This document shows positions 45,131 to 53,348 of a stretch of 64,000 nucleotides of DNA, in pieces. The notes beneath the pieces are model-generated. The model did not search any database. It saw only the letters and a list, made by a program, of their open reading frames with translations, and was not told the origin of the DNA. The position numbers and the translations under genes were made by a program. The stretch comes from Beijerinckiaceae bacterium (GTDB taxonomy: Bacteria; Pseudomonadota; Alphaproteobacteria; Rhizobiales; Beijerinckiaceae). The stretch is from contig JAIELD010000051.1 of the NCBI GenBank assembly GCA_019753285.1, positions 1 through 64,000 of the forward strand. Reading direction: 5' to 3'. Positions within the stretch are counted from its first letter, which is position 1; every line of letters starts with the position of its first letter.

Positions 45131-45374
45131 GATGACATGGTGCCTTGGTTCAGGAAGTTTGAGAAGCAAAAAAACTGCGCTGCGACAGGAGTTCGCGATG
45201 ACATTCGTCCCGTGGAAACCCGATATCAGAGGTTCGACGGCAAACGGATCATCGAGCGGATTCGTTCCGCGCGTATCCGTCCAGGCTGAAGCGGACGCAC
45301 GCCTTTTGCCGATCACGAAGCGTCTCACGAAGACGTTTCTAGTGCCGTGAACGTTGCTGGATTATGGTTTGGAC

Positions 45375-46301
45375 ATGAAAGCGCATTCGACAAAGACGCA
45401 CGCTGCTCCCACGGCCATTGGCCGCGCCCGGATTGAGGCCTGGCTTGCAAAGGCCGCCTTTTTTGCAGTCGTCGCCGGCGCGGCGGCGATCGTCGAGGCG
45501 CAGCCGAGGGTCGCATCCGATTGGGCGCAGGCGCAGAGCGCGGCGCTCCGGCTCATCGCCGCCGACAGGAGCCCGGACGGCAAGGTTTTCCGTGCGGGCA
45601 TCGAAATCAGGCTTGCTCCGAACTACAAGACGTACTGGCGTGCGCCCGGTGATAGCGGCGTGCCGCCGACCGTCAGCTTTGCCGGCTCGACCAACGTCGC
45701 CTCCGCTGATCTTTTGTTCCCGATGCCGCATGTCTTCGATGACGCGTCGGGACGATCCGTCGGCTACAAGGACCATGTCGTGTGGCCGGTGCATGTCACC
45801 CCCCGCGATCCTGCCCTGCCGGTCACGCTCAGCGTGAAGGTCGATTATGGGGTCTGCGACAAGCTCTGTATCCCCGCCGAGGGCAAGGCCGTGCTGACGC
45901 TTCCCGAGCGAGGCTCAGTGGAAAGCGAGACGTTGGTCGATGCGAGCGAACGCCTCGTGCCGGTGAAGACCTCGATCGGCGGCGGCGGTGAGATCAAGGT
46001 GGCCAGCGTCGGACCCGTCGCGATGGTCAATGGCCATCCGGCCTTTCCGGTCGAGCTTGAGGGTCCGACCCCCGTCACCCTGCTTGCCGAAGCCTCGCCA
46101 TCCGAGTTCTTCCTCGAAGTCGGGCCCGGAACGCCCGGCACCGCGCCATCCGCAACGGGCCGGCAGCGCTTCCTCGTCACCGTGTTCGACCCGCAGAGCA
46201 CGCGCAACGGCGTGCCCTGCGACGTCAGGCTCACCGCGACGACCGACAAAGCCGCCATCGAGGTTCCGGTAAGGCTCGACGGCTGCATCGCGGCACCGTA
46301 A
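45375..46301 (+). CDS. secreted DsbD N-terminal domain-like protein
   Basis: A 308-residue protein with a signal anchor (about 24-44, AKAAFFAVVAGAAAIVEAQ) and an immunoglobulin-like domain of the DsbD-alpha/DsbC type: YKTYWRAPGDSGVPPTVSF, then DYGVCDKLCIPAEGKAVL carrying the CxxxC redox pair, and a third and fourth Cys near the C-terminus. Unlike full DsbD, there is no membrane electron-transfer domain, so it would need a separate partner such as CcdA/ScsB. Periplasmic redox or copper tolerance is a reasonable guess. The following peroxiredoxin may share its transcript. Confidence 0.83.
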   Translation: MKAHSTKTHAAPTAIGRARIEAWLAKAAFFAVVAGAAAIVEAQPRVASDWAQAQSAALRLIAADRSPDGKVFRAGIEIRLAPNYKTYWRAPGDSGVPPTVSFAGSTNVASADLLFPMPHVFDDASGRSVGYKDHVVWPVHVTPRDPALPVTLSVKVDYGVCDKLCIPAEGKAVLTLPERGSVESETLVDASERLVPVKTSIGGGGEIKVASVGPVAMVNGHPAFPVELEGPTPVTLLAEASPSEFFLEVGPGTPGTAPSATGRQRFLVTVFDPQSTRNGVPCDVRLTATTDKAAIEVPVRLDGCIAAP

Positions 46302-46360
46302 AAGGAAGATATCGATCGCCGCGCTTGTGGCGGTCATCAGATCCTTGTTCGGAGTTTTTC

Positions 46361-46846
46361 ATGCAGATTTCAGTCGGCGACGCTCTTCCCCAGACCACCT
46401 TTCGCGTCATGACGTCAGACGGCCCTGCGCCGAAGACGACTGCGGAGGCCTTCGACGGCCGCAAGATCGTCCTGTTCGCCGTGCCGGGCGCATTCACGCC
46501 AACCTGCCACAAGAACCACCTGCCGTCCTTCCTGACCCATCTCGACGCGATCAAGGCGCGGGGCGTCGATGCTGTCGTCTGCACCTCCACCAACGATGCC
46601 TTCGTGATGAACGCCTGGGCCGAGCACACCGGCGCGAAGGGCAAGATCGAGTTTCTGTCGGATGGCAATGGCGATTTCGCATCCGCGCTCGGCCTGTCGA
46701 TGGACGGTACGGGCTTCGGCCTCGGCATCCGCTCCAAGCGCTACGCCATGATCGTCGATGACGGCAAGGTGTCCTGGATGGCCGTCGAGGACGTTCCGTC
46801 GAAAGCCGACGCCTCGAGTGCGGAAGCGGTGCTGAGCCACCTCTGA
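46361..46846 (+). CDS. peroxiredoxin, Prx5 type
   Basis: A 161-residue thiol peroxidase. The peroxidatic Cys is in PGAFTPTCHKNHLPSF, and KRYAMIVDDGKVSW precedes the C-terminal helix. It should reduce H2O2 and alkyl hydroperoxides using glutathione/glutaredoxin or thioredoxin. GGAG lies 7 bases upstream of the ATG. It is 59 bp after the DsbD-like gene. Only one conserved resolving-type Cys candidate (VVCTSTND) is seen. Confidence 0.95.
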   Translation: MQISVGDALPQTTFRVMTSDGPAPKTTAEAFDGRKIVLFAVPGAFTPTCHKNHLPSFLTHLDAIKARGVDAVVCTSTNDAFVMNAWAEHTGAKGKIEFLSDGNGDFASALGLSMDGTGFGLGIRSKRYAMIVDDGKVSWMAVEDVPSKADASSAEAVLSHL

Positions 46847-46873
46847 CCACCGGTCTCGCCGAAGAGACATCGA

Positions 46874-47638
46874 TCAAAAATCGAAAGCGCCTTGCGAGGC
46901 GCTTTTTCGTGTGCGCGGCTTGCGACCGTCCCCTCGCGCGTCGGCGCTCGGTTTTGCGGCGGTATCGGCTTCGATGTCCGACGCCGGCACCTGAATTTCG
47001 GGGTTGTCGTTGGCGACCTTGTTGACGGCGGTGCCGATCTTCATGAGGTCGAGGAAATCGTCGGGCGGCGGCTTCAACAGCGCGCGCAGATCCTTCGGCG
47101 TCGCGGCAGGGTCGAGCCAGGCGTCATAGTCCGCCTCGCCGAGCACGACCGGCGAGCGGTGATGGATCGCCGCCATCAGCCCGTTGGCGTGCGTGTTGAC
47201 GAGGGCGACCGTGTCGATCTCGCTGCCATCCGGGCTCGACCATGTCTCATGGAGCGCCGCAAAGGCGAATGGCGCGCGGCTCGGGCGGCGCAAAAGGTAG
47301 GGCGTGTTCGTCTTGCCCTCGCGATGCCACTCGTAAAAGCCATCTGCCGGCATCAGTCCGCGCCGGCGTATGAAGGCGGCACGGAAGGACGGCTTTTCCT
47401 CGACCGTCTCTGAGCGGATGTTGATGACGAGCGGGAAGTCCTTCAGGTCCTTGACGAACCCCGGCACGAATCCCCACCGCATCAGCACGAAATGCCGCTG
47501 ACCATCCCTCAGGGTGACGACGGGCACAGGCTGTGTCGGGGCGATGTTGTAGCGCGGCGGGAAATTCGGCTGCTCGAGATAGCGGAAATGCGTGCGCAGA
47601 ATTTCCGGCGTGAGCGTGATGGCGTAGCGTCCGCACAT
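46874..47638 (-). CDS. SOS response-associated peptidase (SRAP/YedK, HMCES homologue)
   Basis: A 254-residue protein that forms a stable DNA-protein crosslink with abasic sites in single-stranded DNA. Catalytic Cys 2 (MCGRYA), RYNIAPTQPVPVV, the Asn/Arg strand VINIRSETVEEKPSF, Glu in ADGFYEW and His in AAIHHRSPVVL are all present. The C-terminal 45 residues are a charged tail beyond the usual fold. No LexA-type GTTC-N7-GTTC box was noticed upstream. Confidence 0.95.
   Translation of the reverse strand: MCGRYAITLTPEILRTHFRYLEQPNFPPRYNIAPTQPVPVVTLRDGQRHFVLMRWGFVPGFVKDLKDFPLVINIRSETVEEKPSFRAAFIRRRGLMPADGFYEWHREGKTNTPYLLRRPSRAPFAFAALHETWSSPDGSEIDTVALVNTHANGLMAAIHHRSPVVLGEADYDAWLDPAATPKDLRALLKPPPDDFLDLMKIGTAVNKVANDNPEIQVPASDIEADTAAKPSADARGDGRKPRTRKSASQGAFDF
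46884..46907. terminator. bidirectional terminator inside the 3' end of the SRAP gene
   Basis: Stem AAAGCGCC / GGCGCTTT, loop TTGCGA, T-run on the plus strand. It terminates the peroxiredoxin transcript while overlapping the last ten codons of the convergent SRAP gene. Confidence 0.75.
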
Positions 47639-47670
47639 CTCAAAAATCTACCACCGACCGGGCAGCAGCG

Positions 47671-48099
47671 TCATTGTTTTTGTGGCTGCAGGCCAGTGTC
47701 GCCGCGCCTCACCCATTCCTCGCGCTCGTAATCCTCGAAAGCGGCGATCATGGCGCGATAGGTCTTTTCGGCGACCACGTCCGAAAGCCCGTTCTCCCTC
47801 GCGATCTCGCGGACCTTCAGGATGATCTGCTCGACCCGGGCAGGCACGCTCACCGCCGCCGGGTTGGCCTTGAAGCGGCCCGCCTCGGCGACGTATTTGC
47901 CGCGCTCCGCCATCAGCCTGATCATCTCATGGTCGATCCTGTCGATATTGGTCCGCACCTCTGCCAATGAAGTGCAGCACTTGCCGCCATCGACCGAGGG
48001 CGTACCCCAATAGGCCTTGCCGGCCGCGGCGTCCTGCGCGGAAGCGGGGGAGACTGCAAAAGCAAGAGCAATGGCGAGGGCGCTTGAGAATTGGCGCAT
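47671..48099 (-). CDS. periplasmic chorismate mutase, AroQ type
   Basis: A 142-residue protein with a signal peptide (1-22, ending ASAQD) and one AroQ helical domain: IDRIDHEMIRLMAERGKYVAEAGRFK and the later EKTYRAMIAAFEDYE carry the conserved Arg/Lys and Glu/Gln active-site positions. It converts chorismate to prephenate outside the cytoplasm. A KCC motif precedes the helices. Exported mutases are known but their physiological role is unclear. The start at 48099 has AGGA ten bases upstream. It lies 35 bp downstream of corA in the same direction. Confidence 0.88.
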   Translation of the reverse strand: MRQFSSALAIALAFAVSPASAQDAAAGKAYWGTPSVDGGKCCTSLAEVRTNIDRIDHEMIRLMAERGKYVAEAGRFKANPAAVSVPARVEQIILKVREIARENGLSDVVAEKTYRAMIAAFEDYEREEWVRRGDTGLQPQKQ

Positions 48100-48134
48100 G
48101 CAGGATATTCCTGTTCGAGAAACAGCTCTCGATC

Positions 48135-49130
48135 CTACAGCCACCGCTTCAATTTGAGAACGCCAAAGGTCAGGAGCGCAGAGCAAACCATCAGCCCGAG
48201 CGCGTAGGGGTAGCCGAACTCCCAGTCGAGCTCGTGCATGCCATTCTTGAAGTTCATTCCATAGATCGAGGCGATCAGTGTCGGCGGCATGAAGATCACT
48301 GCCAGAACCGAGAAGATCTTGACCGCGTTGTTCTGCTGCAGGCTGACGAGCCCAAGCACCGCATCCAGCAGGAACTGCACCTTGCCGGAAAGGAACGAGG
48401 CATGGTCCTCGATGGCCGTCACGTCCTTCACGTCGGCTTTCCACTCCGATTCGAGATCGTAGCCATCCGCGCCGACCTTCGCCTGATAGGAAAGGAACAG
48501 CAGCATGCGTTCGAGCGACACCATGCTTTCGCGCACATGCGAGATGAGGTCGCCCATGCGCCCGAGATCGCTGATCATGCCGCTGAGGCCCGATTCGATG
48601 CCTTTCGCCTTGTCGGGATCGAAGACCATGTGAGAAACGCTTTCGATCTTGTCTCCCACCTGCCTCAGCACCTCGCCCGATCGATCGACGATCGAGTCGA
48701 TGAGCCCGTCGAGCACTGCGGCGCAGGCATGGTCGCAGCCGCTCGGCCTTGCAAGGCGCGATGCGAACAACTGGAACGCACGCGGATTGTCGTAGCGCAC
48801 CGTCACCAGCGCGTTGGGGGTGAGGATGAAGGAAACATCGGCCAGCGTCGGGCGGCCGCCTTCCGGCCAGCAGAAGACGCGGGCCGTCATGTAGAGCGCG
48901 TCGCCCTCCTTGTAGAGAATGCTGGAGGGGTCAAGATCCTTCATCTCGTCGCGCGTTGGGATGCTGATGCCGAGCACCTCCTCCACCCGTCGATCATCAC
49001 CGTCATTGGGTTCGTACAGATCGAACCAGACGGCATCGCCCGGCAAGGCTTCATGCGGTTCGAGCATGTGTCGCTCGAACAGTGGCTTGTAATCGGCTCC
49101 GTTCCTGCGGACGCGATGGGTTATGATCAT
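48135..49130 (-). CDS. corA: CorA family magnesium/divalent metal transporter
   Basis: A 331-residue channel protein. A large cytoplasmic funnel domain is followed by two C-terminal membrane helices (about 268-290 and 303-323) with the selectivity motif YGMNF (GMN at 291-293) between them, and the basic tail KLKRWL. It forms a pentamer. Length and motifs are those of typical alphaproteobacterial CorA. Confidence 0.96.
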   Translation of the reverse strand: MIITHRVRRNGADYKPLFERHMLEPHEALPGDAVWFDLYEPNDGDDRRVEEVLGISIPTRDEMKDLDPSSILYKEGDALYMTARVFCWPEGGRPTLADVSFILTPNALVTVRYDNPRAFQLFASRLARPSGCDHACAAVLDGLIDSIVDRSGEVLRQVGDKIESVSHMVFDPDKAKGIESGLSGMISDLGRMGDLISHVRESMVSLERMLLFLSYQAKVGADGYDLESEWKADVKDVTAIEDHASFLSGKVQFLLDAVLGLVSLQQNNAVKIFSVLAVIFMPPTLIASIYGMNFKNGMHELDWEFGYPYALGLMVCSALLTFGVLKLKRWL

Positions 49131-49245
49131 GACACGTCCTTGGCGAGACAGCGGGGAATTTTCGCTGCTGCAGCGTAGGCTTGCGCACTGTTTGCTGACA
49201 ATCGGGGACTGGCCGCCAAACCCGCTTCGACGGGGTGGTTCACAC

Positions 49246-50106
49246 CTATTTGAGCGGCGCGAGGCTCACGGGTGGCACGCTGTCATCCGGCACGAAGAAA
49301 TCCGGCGCAAGATGCTGCGTCGGGTCCACGCGGTACTTGTCGAAATCGCTGATGCCCTCGGCGAACATGAACGTGTCGTCGATGAGGAACTGGCCGGTGA
49401 ACTCCCGCGCCGGCTTCTCGAAGATCATGTGGGCCGCATCCGCCAGGATCTCCGGCGTGCGCGAGGCGTTCATCAGCGCGTCTCCGCCGAGCAGGTTCTT
49501 CACCGCCGCCGTGGCGATGGTCGTGCGCGGCCAGAGCGCGTTGACGGCGATGCCCTTGGGGCGAAGCTCGCCCGCGAGCCCCAGCACGACGAGGCTCATG
49601 CCATATTTCGCCATCGAATAGGCGACATGGCCCGCAAACCACTTTTCCTTCATGTCGAGCGGCGGCGAGAGCATCAGGATGTGCGGGTTGGCGGCCTTCT
49701 CGAGATAGGGGATGGCGAATTTCGATACCATGAAGGTGCCGCGCTGGTTGATCTGCTGCATCAGATCATAGCGCTTCATGTCGATATGGGCGGTCTGCGT
49801 CAGGTTGATCGCGCTCGCATTGTTGACGACGATGTCGATGCCGCCGAACGTCTCTGCCGTCTTCGCCAGCGCGCCGACGACGCCGGCTTCGTCTCGGATG
49901 TCGACGACGAGCGGCAATGCCTTGCCGCCGGCCGCCTCGATCTCGGCGGCTGCGGTATAGATGGTGCCTTCCAGCTTGGGGTGTGGTTCGGTCGTCTTGG
50001 CCGCGACCGCGATGTTCGCCCCGTCCCGCGCCGCACGCAGCGCGATGGCGAGGCCGATGCCGCGCGACGCGCCGGTGATGAACAGCGTTTTACCCTTGAG
50101 ACTCAT
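49246..50106 (-). CDS. short-chain dehydrogenase (HSDL2-like SDR)
   Basis: A 286-residue NAD(P)-dependent oxidoreductase: TGASRGIG at 11-18, NNASAI, the catalytic Ser in HILMLSPPLD and YSMAK as the Tyr-x3-Lys. The closest general type is the HSDL2/fatty-acid-linked SDR. It begins 5 bases after the acyl-CoA dehydrogenase stop, so the two form an operon for oxidation of an acyl-CoA or terpenoid acid. Substrate unknown. Confidence 0.92.
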   Translation of the reverse strand: MSLKGKTLFITGASRGIGLAIALRAARDGANIAVAAKTTEPHPKLEGTIYTAAAEIEAAGGKALPLVVDIRDEAGVVGALAKTAETFGGIDIVVNNASAINLTQTAHIDMKRYDLMQQINQRGTFMVSKFAIPYLEKAANPHILMLSPPLDMKEKWFAGHVAYSMAKYGMSLVVLGLAGELRPKGIAVNALWPRTTIATAAVKNLLGGDALMNASRTPEILADAAHMIFEKPAREFTGQFLIDDTFMFAEGISDFDKYRVDPTQHLAPDFFVPDDSVPPVSLAPLK

Positions 50107-50111
50107 CAAAC

Positions 50112-51902
50112 TCACTCCGCAGCTTCGAGGAAGGCGCCGTTGATCGCTTCCGCGCCTTCGACGATAGAGGTTTCGAGACCGCGCGCGGCGACGCTCATGT
50201 TCTCGACGAAGAAGCGGCAGTCGCGCAGCGCCCGACCATAGGCTCCGTCGCTCGCGCCGGCTGCCAGCGCGACCCGAGCGGCGAGCGCCGATCTGGCGAG
50301 ATAGGCCCCGCCTGCGGTGACGCCATAGAGTCTGAGATACGGCGTCGCGCCGGCAAGCGCGTCGGCAGGGCTCTGCGGCAAAGTCTTCAGCATCCATTCG
50401 GTCGAGCGGTCGAGCGCGTCGACGGCCTCGGTGAGGATCGCGCCTGCGCGGGCGAAGCCCGGCTCGTTGAGCGTGGAGAGCGCCTCGGCCGCATGGCGGT
50501 ATTTCGCGATCGCATTGCGCACCGTCGCACCATCGGCGGTCGGCAGCTTGCGGGTCGCAAGGTCGATCGCCTGTATGCCGTTGGTGCCCTCGTAAATGGG
50601 AGCAATGCGCGCATCGCGCAGATATTGCGCCGCGCCGGTCTCCTCGACGAAGCCCATGCCGCCATGCACCTGCACGCCAAGCGAGGCGACCTCGACGCCG
50701 ATATCGGTCGAAAAGGCCTTGGCGACGGGAATGAGCAGACTCGCCTCCTCATGCGCCGCTTTACGTTCGCCGGCGTCCTCCAGCCGGTGGGCCCGGTCGA
50801 GCGCGTTGGCGGTGGCGTAGCAGATGGCGCGCGCTGCGGCGGTCTTGGAGCGCATCTCCATCAGCATCCGCTTCACGTCAGGATGCTCGATGATGGGGCT
50901 CATCTCGCTGGATTGCGAACCCGGCGCTTTGCCCTGACGGCGCTCCTGCGCATACCAGAGCGCGTGCTGGTAGGCGCGATCGGCGATCGCCACGCCCTGC
51001 AGGCCGACATTGAGCCGCGCATTGTTCATCATCGTGAACATGCAGGCGAGGCCCTTGTTCTCCTGCCCGATCAGCCAGCCAGTCGCGCCGCCTTCGTCGC
51101 CGAAGATCATCGTGCAGGTGGGTGAGGCGTGGATGCCGAGCTTGTGCTCGATGCCGCTGCAGCGCACATCGTTGCGCGCGCCGAGCGAGCCATCCGCGTT
51201 GACGAGGAATTTCGGCACGAGGAACAGCGAGATGCCGCGCGTTCCGGCAGGCGCGTCCGGCAGGCGGGCGAGAACCAGATGCACGATGTTCTCGGTGAGC
51301 TCGTGCTCGCCATAGGTGATGTAGATTTTCTGGCCGGTGATCCTGTAGGTGCCGTCGCCCTGCGGCACGGCCTTGGTGCGCAGCGCGGCAAGGTCGGAGC
51401 CCGCCTGCGGCTCGGTGAGGTTCATCGTGCCGGTCCATTCGCCGGCGATGATCTTGGCAAGATAAAGGTTCTGCAGCTCCGCCGAGCCGTGCGCGAGCAG
51501 CGCCTCGATCGCGCCGCCGGAGAGCATGGGGTTCAATGCGAACGCCATGTTGGCGGCGTTCCACATTTCCGAGCAGGCGGCGTTGAGTAATAGCGGCAGG
51601 CCCTGACCGCCGAAGGCGGGGTCGGCGGGCAGGCTGTTCCAGCCGGCCTGTGCCCAATCCTGATAGGCTTCTCGCCAGCCGGGCGGGGAGGTGACGACGC
51701 CATCCTTGAACGGGGTGCCGTGCCGGTCGCCGATCTTGTTCAGAGGCGCGAGCCTGTCATTGGCGAATTTGCCGGCTTCCTCCAGCACGCTCTCGGCCAT
51801 GCCATCAGCCAGATCGGCGTAAAGGCCGCTGGCGATGCCCTCATCCATGCCGACGCTGCGCATGGCGAACAGCATGTCGGCAACAGGCGCGCGATACGTC
51901 AT
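50112..51902 (-). CDS. acyl-CoA dehydrogenase (C-terminal extended, DmdC/FadE12-like)
   Basis: A 596-residue flavoprotein of the long acyl-CoA dehydrogenase group. MNLTEPQAGSDLAAL is the FAD/substrate loop, YITYGEHEL the second, and IAPIYEGTNGIQAIDLA carries the catalytic Glu. An N-terminal helical domain (1-75) and a C-terminal extra domain (about 470-596) mark the DmdC-like group, often acting on methylthio-, branched or aromatic acyl-CoAs. GGGAGGA precedes the ATG. Electrons go to ETF and then ETF-QO; the gene shares an operator-like palindrome with the ETF-QO gene at 5 kb. Confidence 0.94.
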   Translation of the reverse strand: MTYRAPVADMLFAMRSVGMDEGIASGLYADLADGMAESVLEEAGKFANDRLAPLNKIGDRHGTPFKDGVVTSPPGWREAYQDWAQAGWNSLPADPAFGGQGLPLLLNAACSEMWNAANMAFALNPMLSGGAIEALLAHGSAELQNLYLAKIIAGEWTGTMNLTEPQAGSDLAALRTKAVPQGDGTYRITGQKIYITYGEHELTENIVHLVLARLPDAPAGTRGISLFLVPKFLVNADGSLGARNDVRCSGIEHKLGIHASPTCTMIFGDEGGATGWLIGQENKGLACMFTMMNNARLNVGLQGVAIADRAYQHALWYAQERRQGKAPGSQSSEMSPIIEHPDVKRMLMEMRSKTAAARAICYATANALDRAHRLEDAGERKAAHEEASLLIPVAKAFSTDIGVEVASLGVQVHGGMGFVEETGAAQYLRDARIAPIYEGTNGIQAIDLATRKLPTADGATVRNAIAKYRHAAEALSTLNEPGFARAGAILTEAVDALDRSTEWMLKTLPQSPADALAGATPYLRLYGVTAGGAYLARSALAARVALAAGASDGAYGRALRDCRFFVENMSVAARGLETSIVEGAEAINGAFLEAAE

Positions 51903-52004
51903 GAAATCCTCCCGATGTCGAAGCTCCGGCGGTTGGATCGCCGATAGCAAGGCCAGAGTAGACGCGTCGCCTGCAAGGTCAATGCGGATCATCGCGTCAG
52001 AATG

Positions 52005-52018
52005 GTTCATGTATGAAC
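52005..52018. promoter_or_regulatory. palindromic operator candidate upstream of the acyl-CoA dehydrogenase operon
   Basis: GTTCA-TGTA-TGAAC within GGTTCATGTATGAACTATT. It matches the block upstream of ETF-QO at 17 of 19 bases and lies about 100 bp before the acyl-CoA dehydrogenase start. The site is also upstream of the divergent yrdC. Confidence 0.6.
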
Positions 52019-52191
52019 TATTTTGGACGGCTTGCCAATATCGCCTCGCGGTTTTCGCCTTCACGCCGTCGTGTTGCGCGCAGGTCCGGATCGTGGCACG
52101 GAAGTGCGACCCGTTCGACCCCCAACCCTTTGACGCCTTGGGATCATTTGGATTGAAGCCGGCCGATCCTCCGCATCCGTTCATCTCAACC

Positions 52192-53151
52192 GTGTCGACG
52201 TCGGCGAACGCTGAGTCGGTGGCGGAGGCGGCGCGCCTCCTTCAAGCCGGCGCCCTCGTCGCCTTTCCGACGGAGACGGTCTATGGCCTCGGCGCGGATG
52301 CGACCAACTCGCAGGCCGTCGCCCGCATCTTCGCGGCGAAAGGCAGGCCGTTTTTCAACCCGCTGATCTCGCATGTGCCGGATGTTGCCGCCGCGCGCCG
52401 CCTCGGGCTGTTCGACGAGGTCGCGGAGGCTTTGGCGAGCGCCTATTGGCCTGGTCCGATGACGCTGATCGTACCGGCACGCGCGGAGGGACCTGTCTGC
52501 GATCTGGCGCGGGCAGGGCTCAACAGCATCGCGATCCGCGTGCCGGCCCACCCCGTGGCACGGGCACTGCTCGAAGCGTGCGGCAGGCCGGTCGTCGCGC
52601 CAAGCGCCAACCGCTCCGGGCATGTTTCGCCGACTCAAGCGAGGCATGTGCTCGACGATCTCGACGGCGCGATCGAAATGGTGCTCGATGGCGGCCCGAC
52701 AGGGCTCGGCCTCGAATCGACGATCATCGCCTGTCTCGGGGGTAGCCCGTCGATCCTGCGTCCGGGCAGCATCACCCGCGCCATGGTCGAGGCTGTGGCC
52801 GGACGCGTGCAGGATGCGGCACCCGTCAGCGGGATCGCGCCGATCGCGCCGGGGCAGTTGCGATCACATTACGCGCCGCGCGCCGCCATCAGGCTCGATG
52901 TCTCGAATGTCGCGGCTGGGGAGGCGCTGCTCGCCTTCGGCAGCGAGGTACCGGAAGGCCACGCAGCAGCGCGCGCCGTGCTCAATCTCTCCGAAGGCGG
53001 TGACCTTACAGAGGCGGCCGCCAATCTCTATGCCATGCTGCGGGCGCTCGACGAGACGGGTGCCGCGTCGATCGCGGTGGCGGTCATTCCGCGCGAAGGG
53101 CTCGGCGAGGCGATCCGCGACAGGCTCGATCGGGCCGCCGCGCCACGTTGA
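52192..53151 (+). CDS. L-threonylcarbamoyladenylate synthase (Sua5/YrdC)
   Basis: A 319-residue enzyme that makes the threonylcarbamoyl-AMP intermediate for t6A37 on tRNA. The YrdC domain has ALVAFPTETVYGLGADA, KGRPFFNPLI, PGPMTLIVPA, IAIRVPAHPVA and APSANRSG, with ESTII; a linker PGQLRSHYAPRA leads to the C-terminal Sua5 domain. The start is uncertain because the frame is open far upstream; GTG 52192 gives the normal length. The last 91 bases of the gene are part of the perfect 258-bp repeat. Confidence 0.93.
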   Translation: MSTSANAESVAEAARLLQAGALVAFPTETVYGLGADATNSQAVARIFAAKGRPFFNPLISHVPDVAAARRLGLFDEVAEALASAYWPGPMTLIVPARAEGPVCDLARAGLNSIAIRVPAHPVARALLEACGRPVVAPSANRSGHVSPTQARHVLDDLDGAIEMVLDGGPTGLGLESTIIACLGGSPSILRPGSITRAMVEAVAGRVQDAAPVSGIAPIAPGQLRSHYAPRAAIRLDVSNVAAGEALLAFGSEVPEGHAAARAVLNLSEGGDLTEAAANLYAMLRALDETGAASIAVAVIPREGLGEAIRDRLDRAAAPR

Positions 53152-53318
53152 GCGCATCAGATCGCAAGATGCGCGGTCTGCTCCTCGATCGAGCGGGTCT
53201 TTTCGGAAATCACATCTCCGGTGTGCTTCGTGGCGGCGGGCTCGAAGAACATCACCAGCGTCTCTTCGTCGGCAAAGGGCAGGTGCTCGACGCCGCGCGG
53301 CACCAGATGCACGTCGCC
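53061..53318. repeat. 258-bp perfect direct repeat, copy 1
   Basis: Identical to 54307-54564. It covers the end of yrdC and the 3' part of a leftward cupin gene. To the right the cupin continues as a diverged sequence to about 53348. Perfect identity over a coding/intergenic stretch implies a recent duplication. Confidence 0.95.
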
Positions 53319-53348
53319 CGGCTTGAGGATCACTTCGCTGCCGTCGCG
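53157..53348 (-). pseudogene. cupin-domain protein, 3' fragment (diverged allele)
   Basis: This encodes the C-terminal half of the cupin that is complete at 54403-54786: RDGSEVILKPGDVHLVPRG, then VEHLPFADEETLVMFFEP. The last 162 bases match the intact copy exactly. The next 30 are homologous but changed (EVILKPGD against EVVLKPGD). At about 53349 homology stops and AT-rich sequence begins, so the first 64 codons, including the first half of the barrel, are gone. A GTG at 53396 could start a short chimeric peptide, but half a cupin barrel should not fold. Confidence 0.8.

Noticed and set aside
47639-47670. LexA box before the SRAP gene
   Set aside because: No GTTC-N7-GTTC pattern in the available upstream bases.
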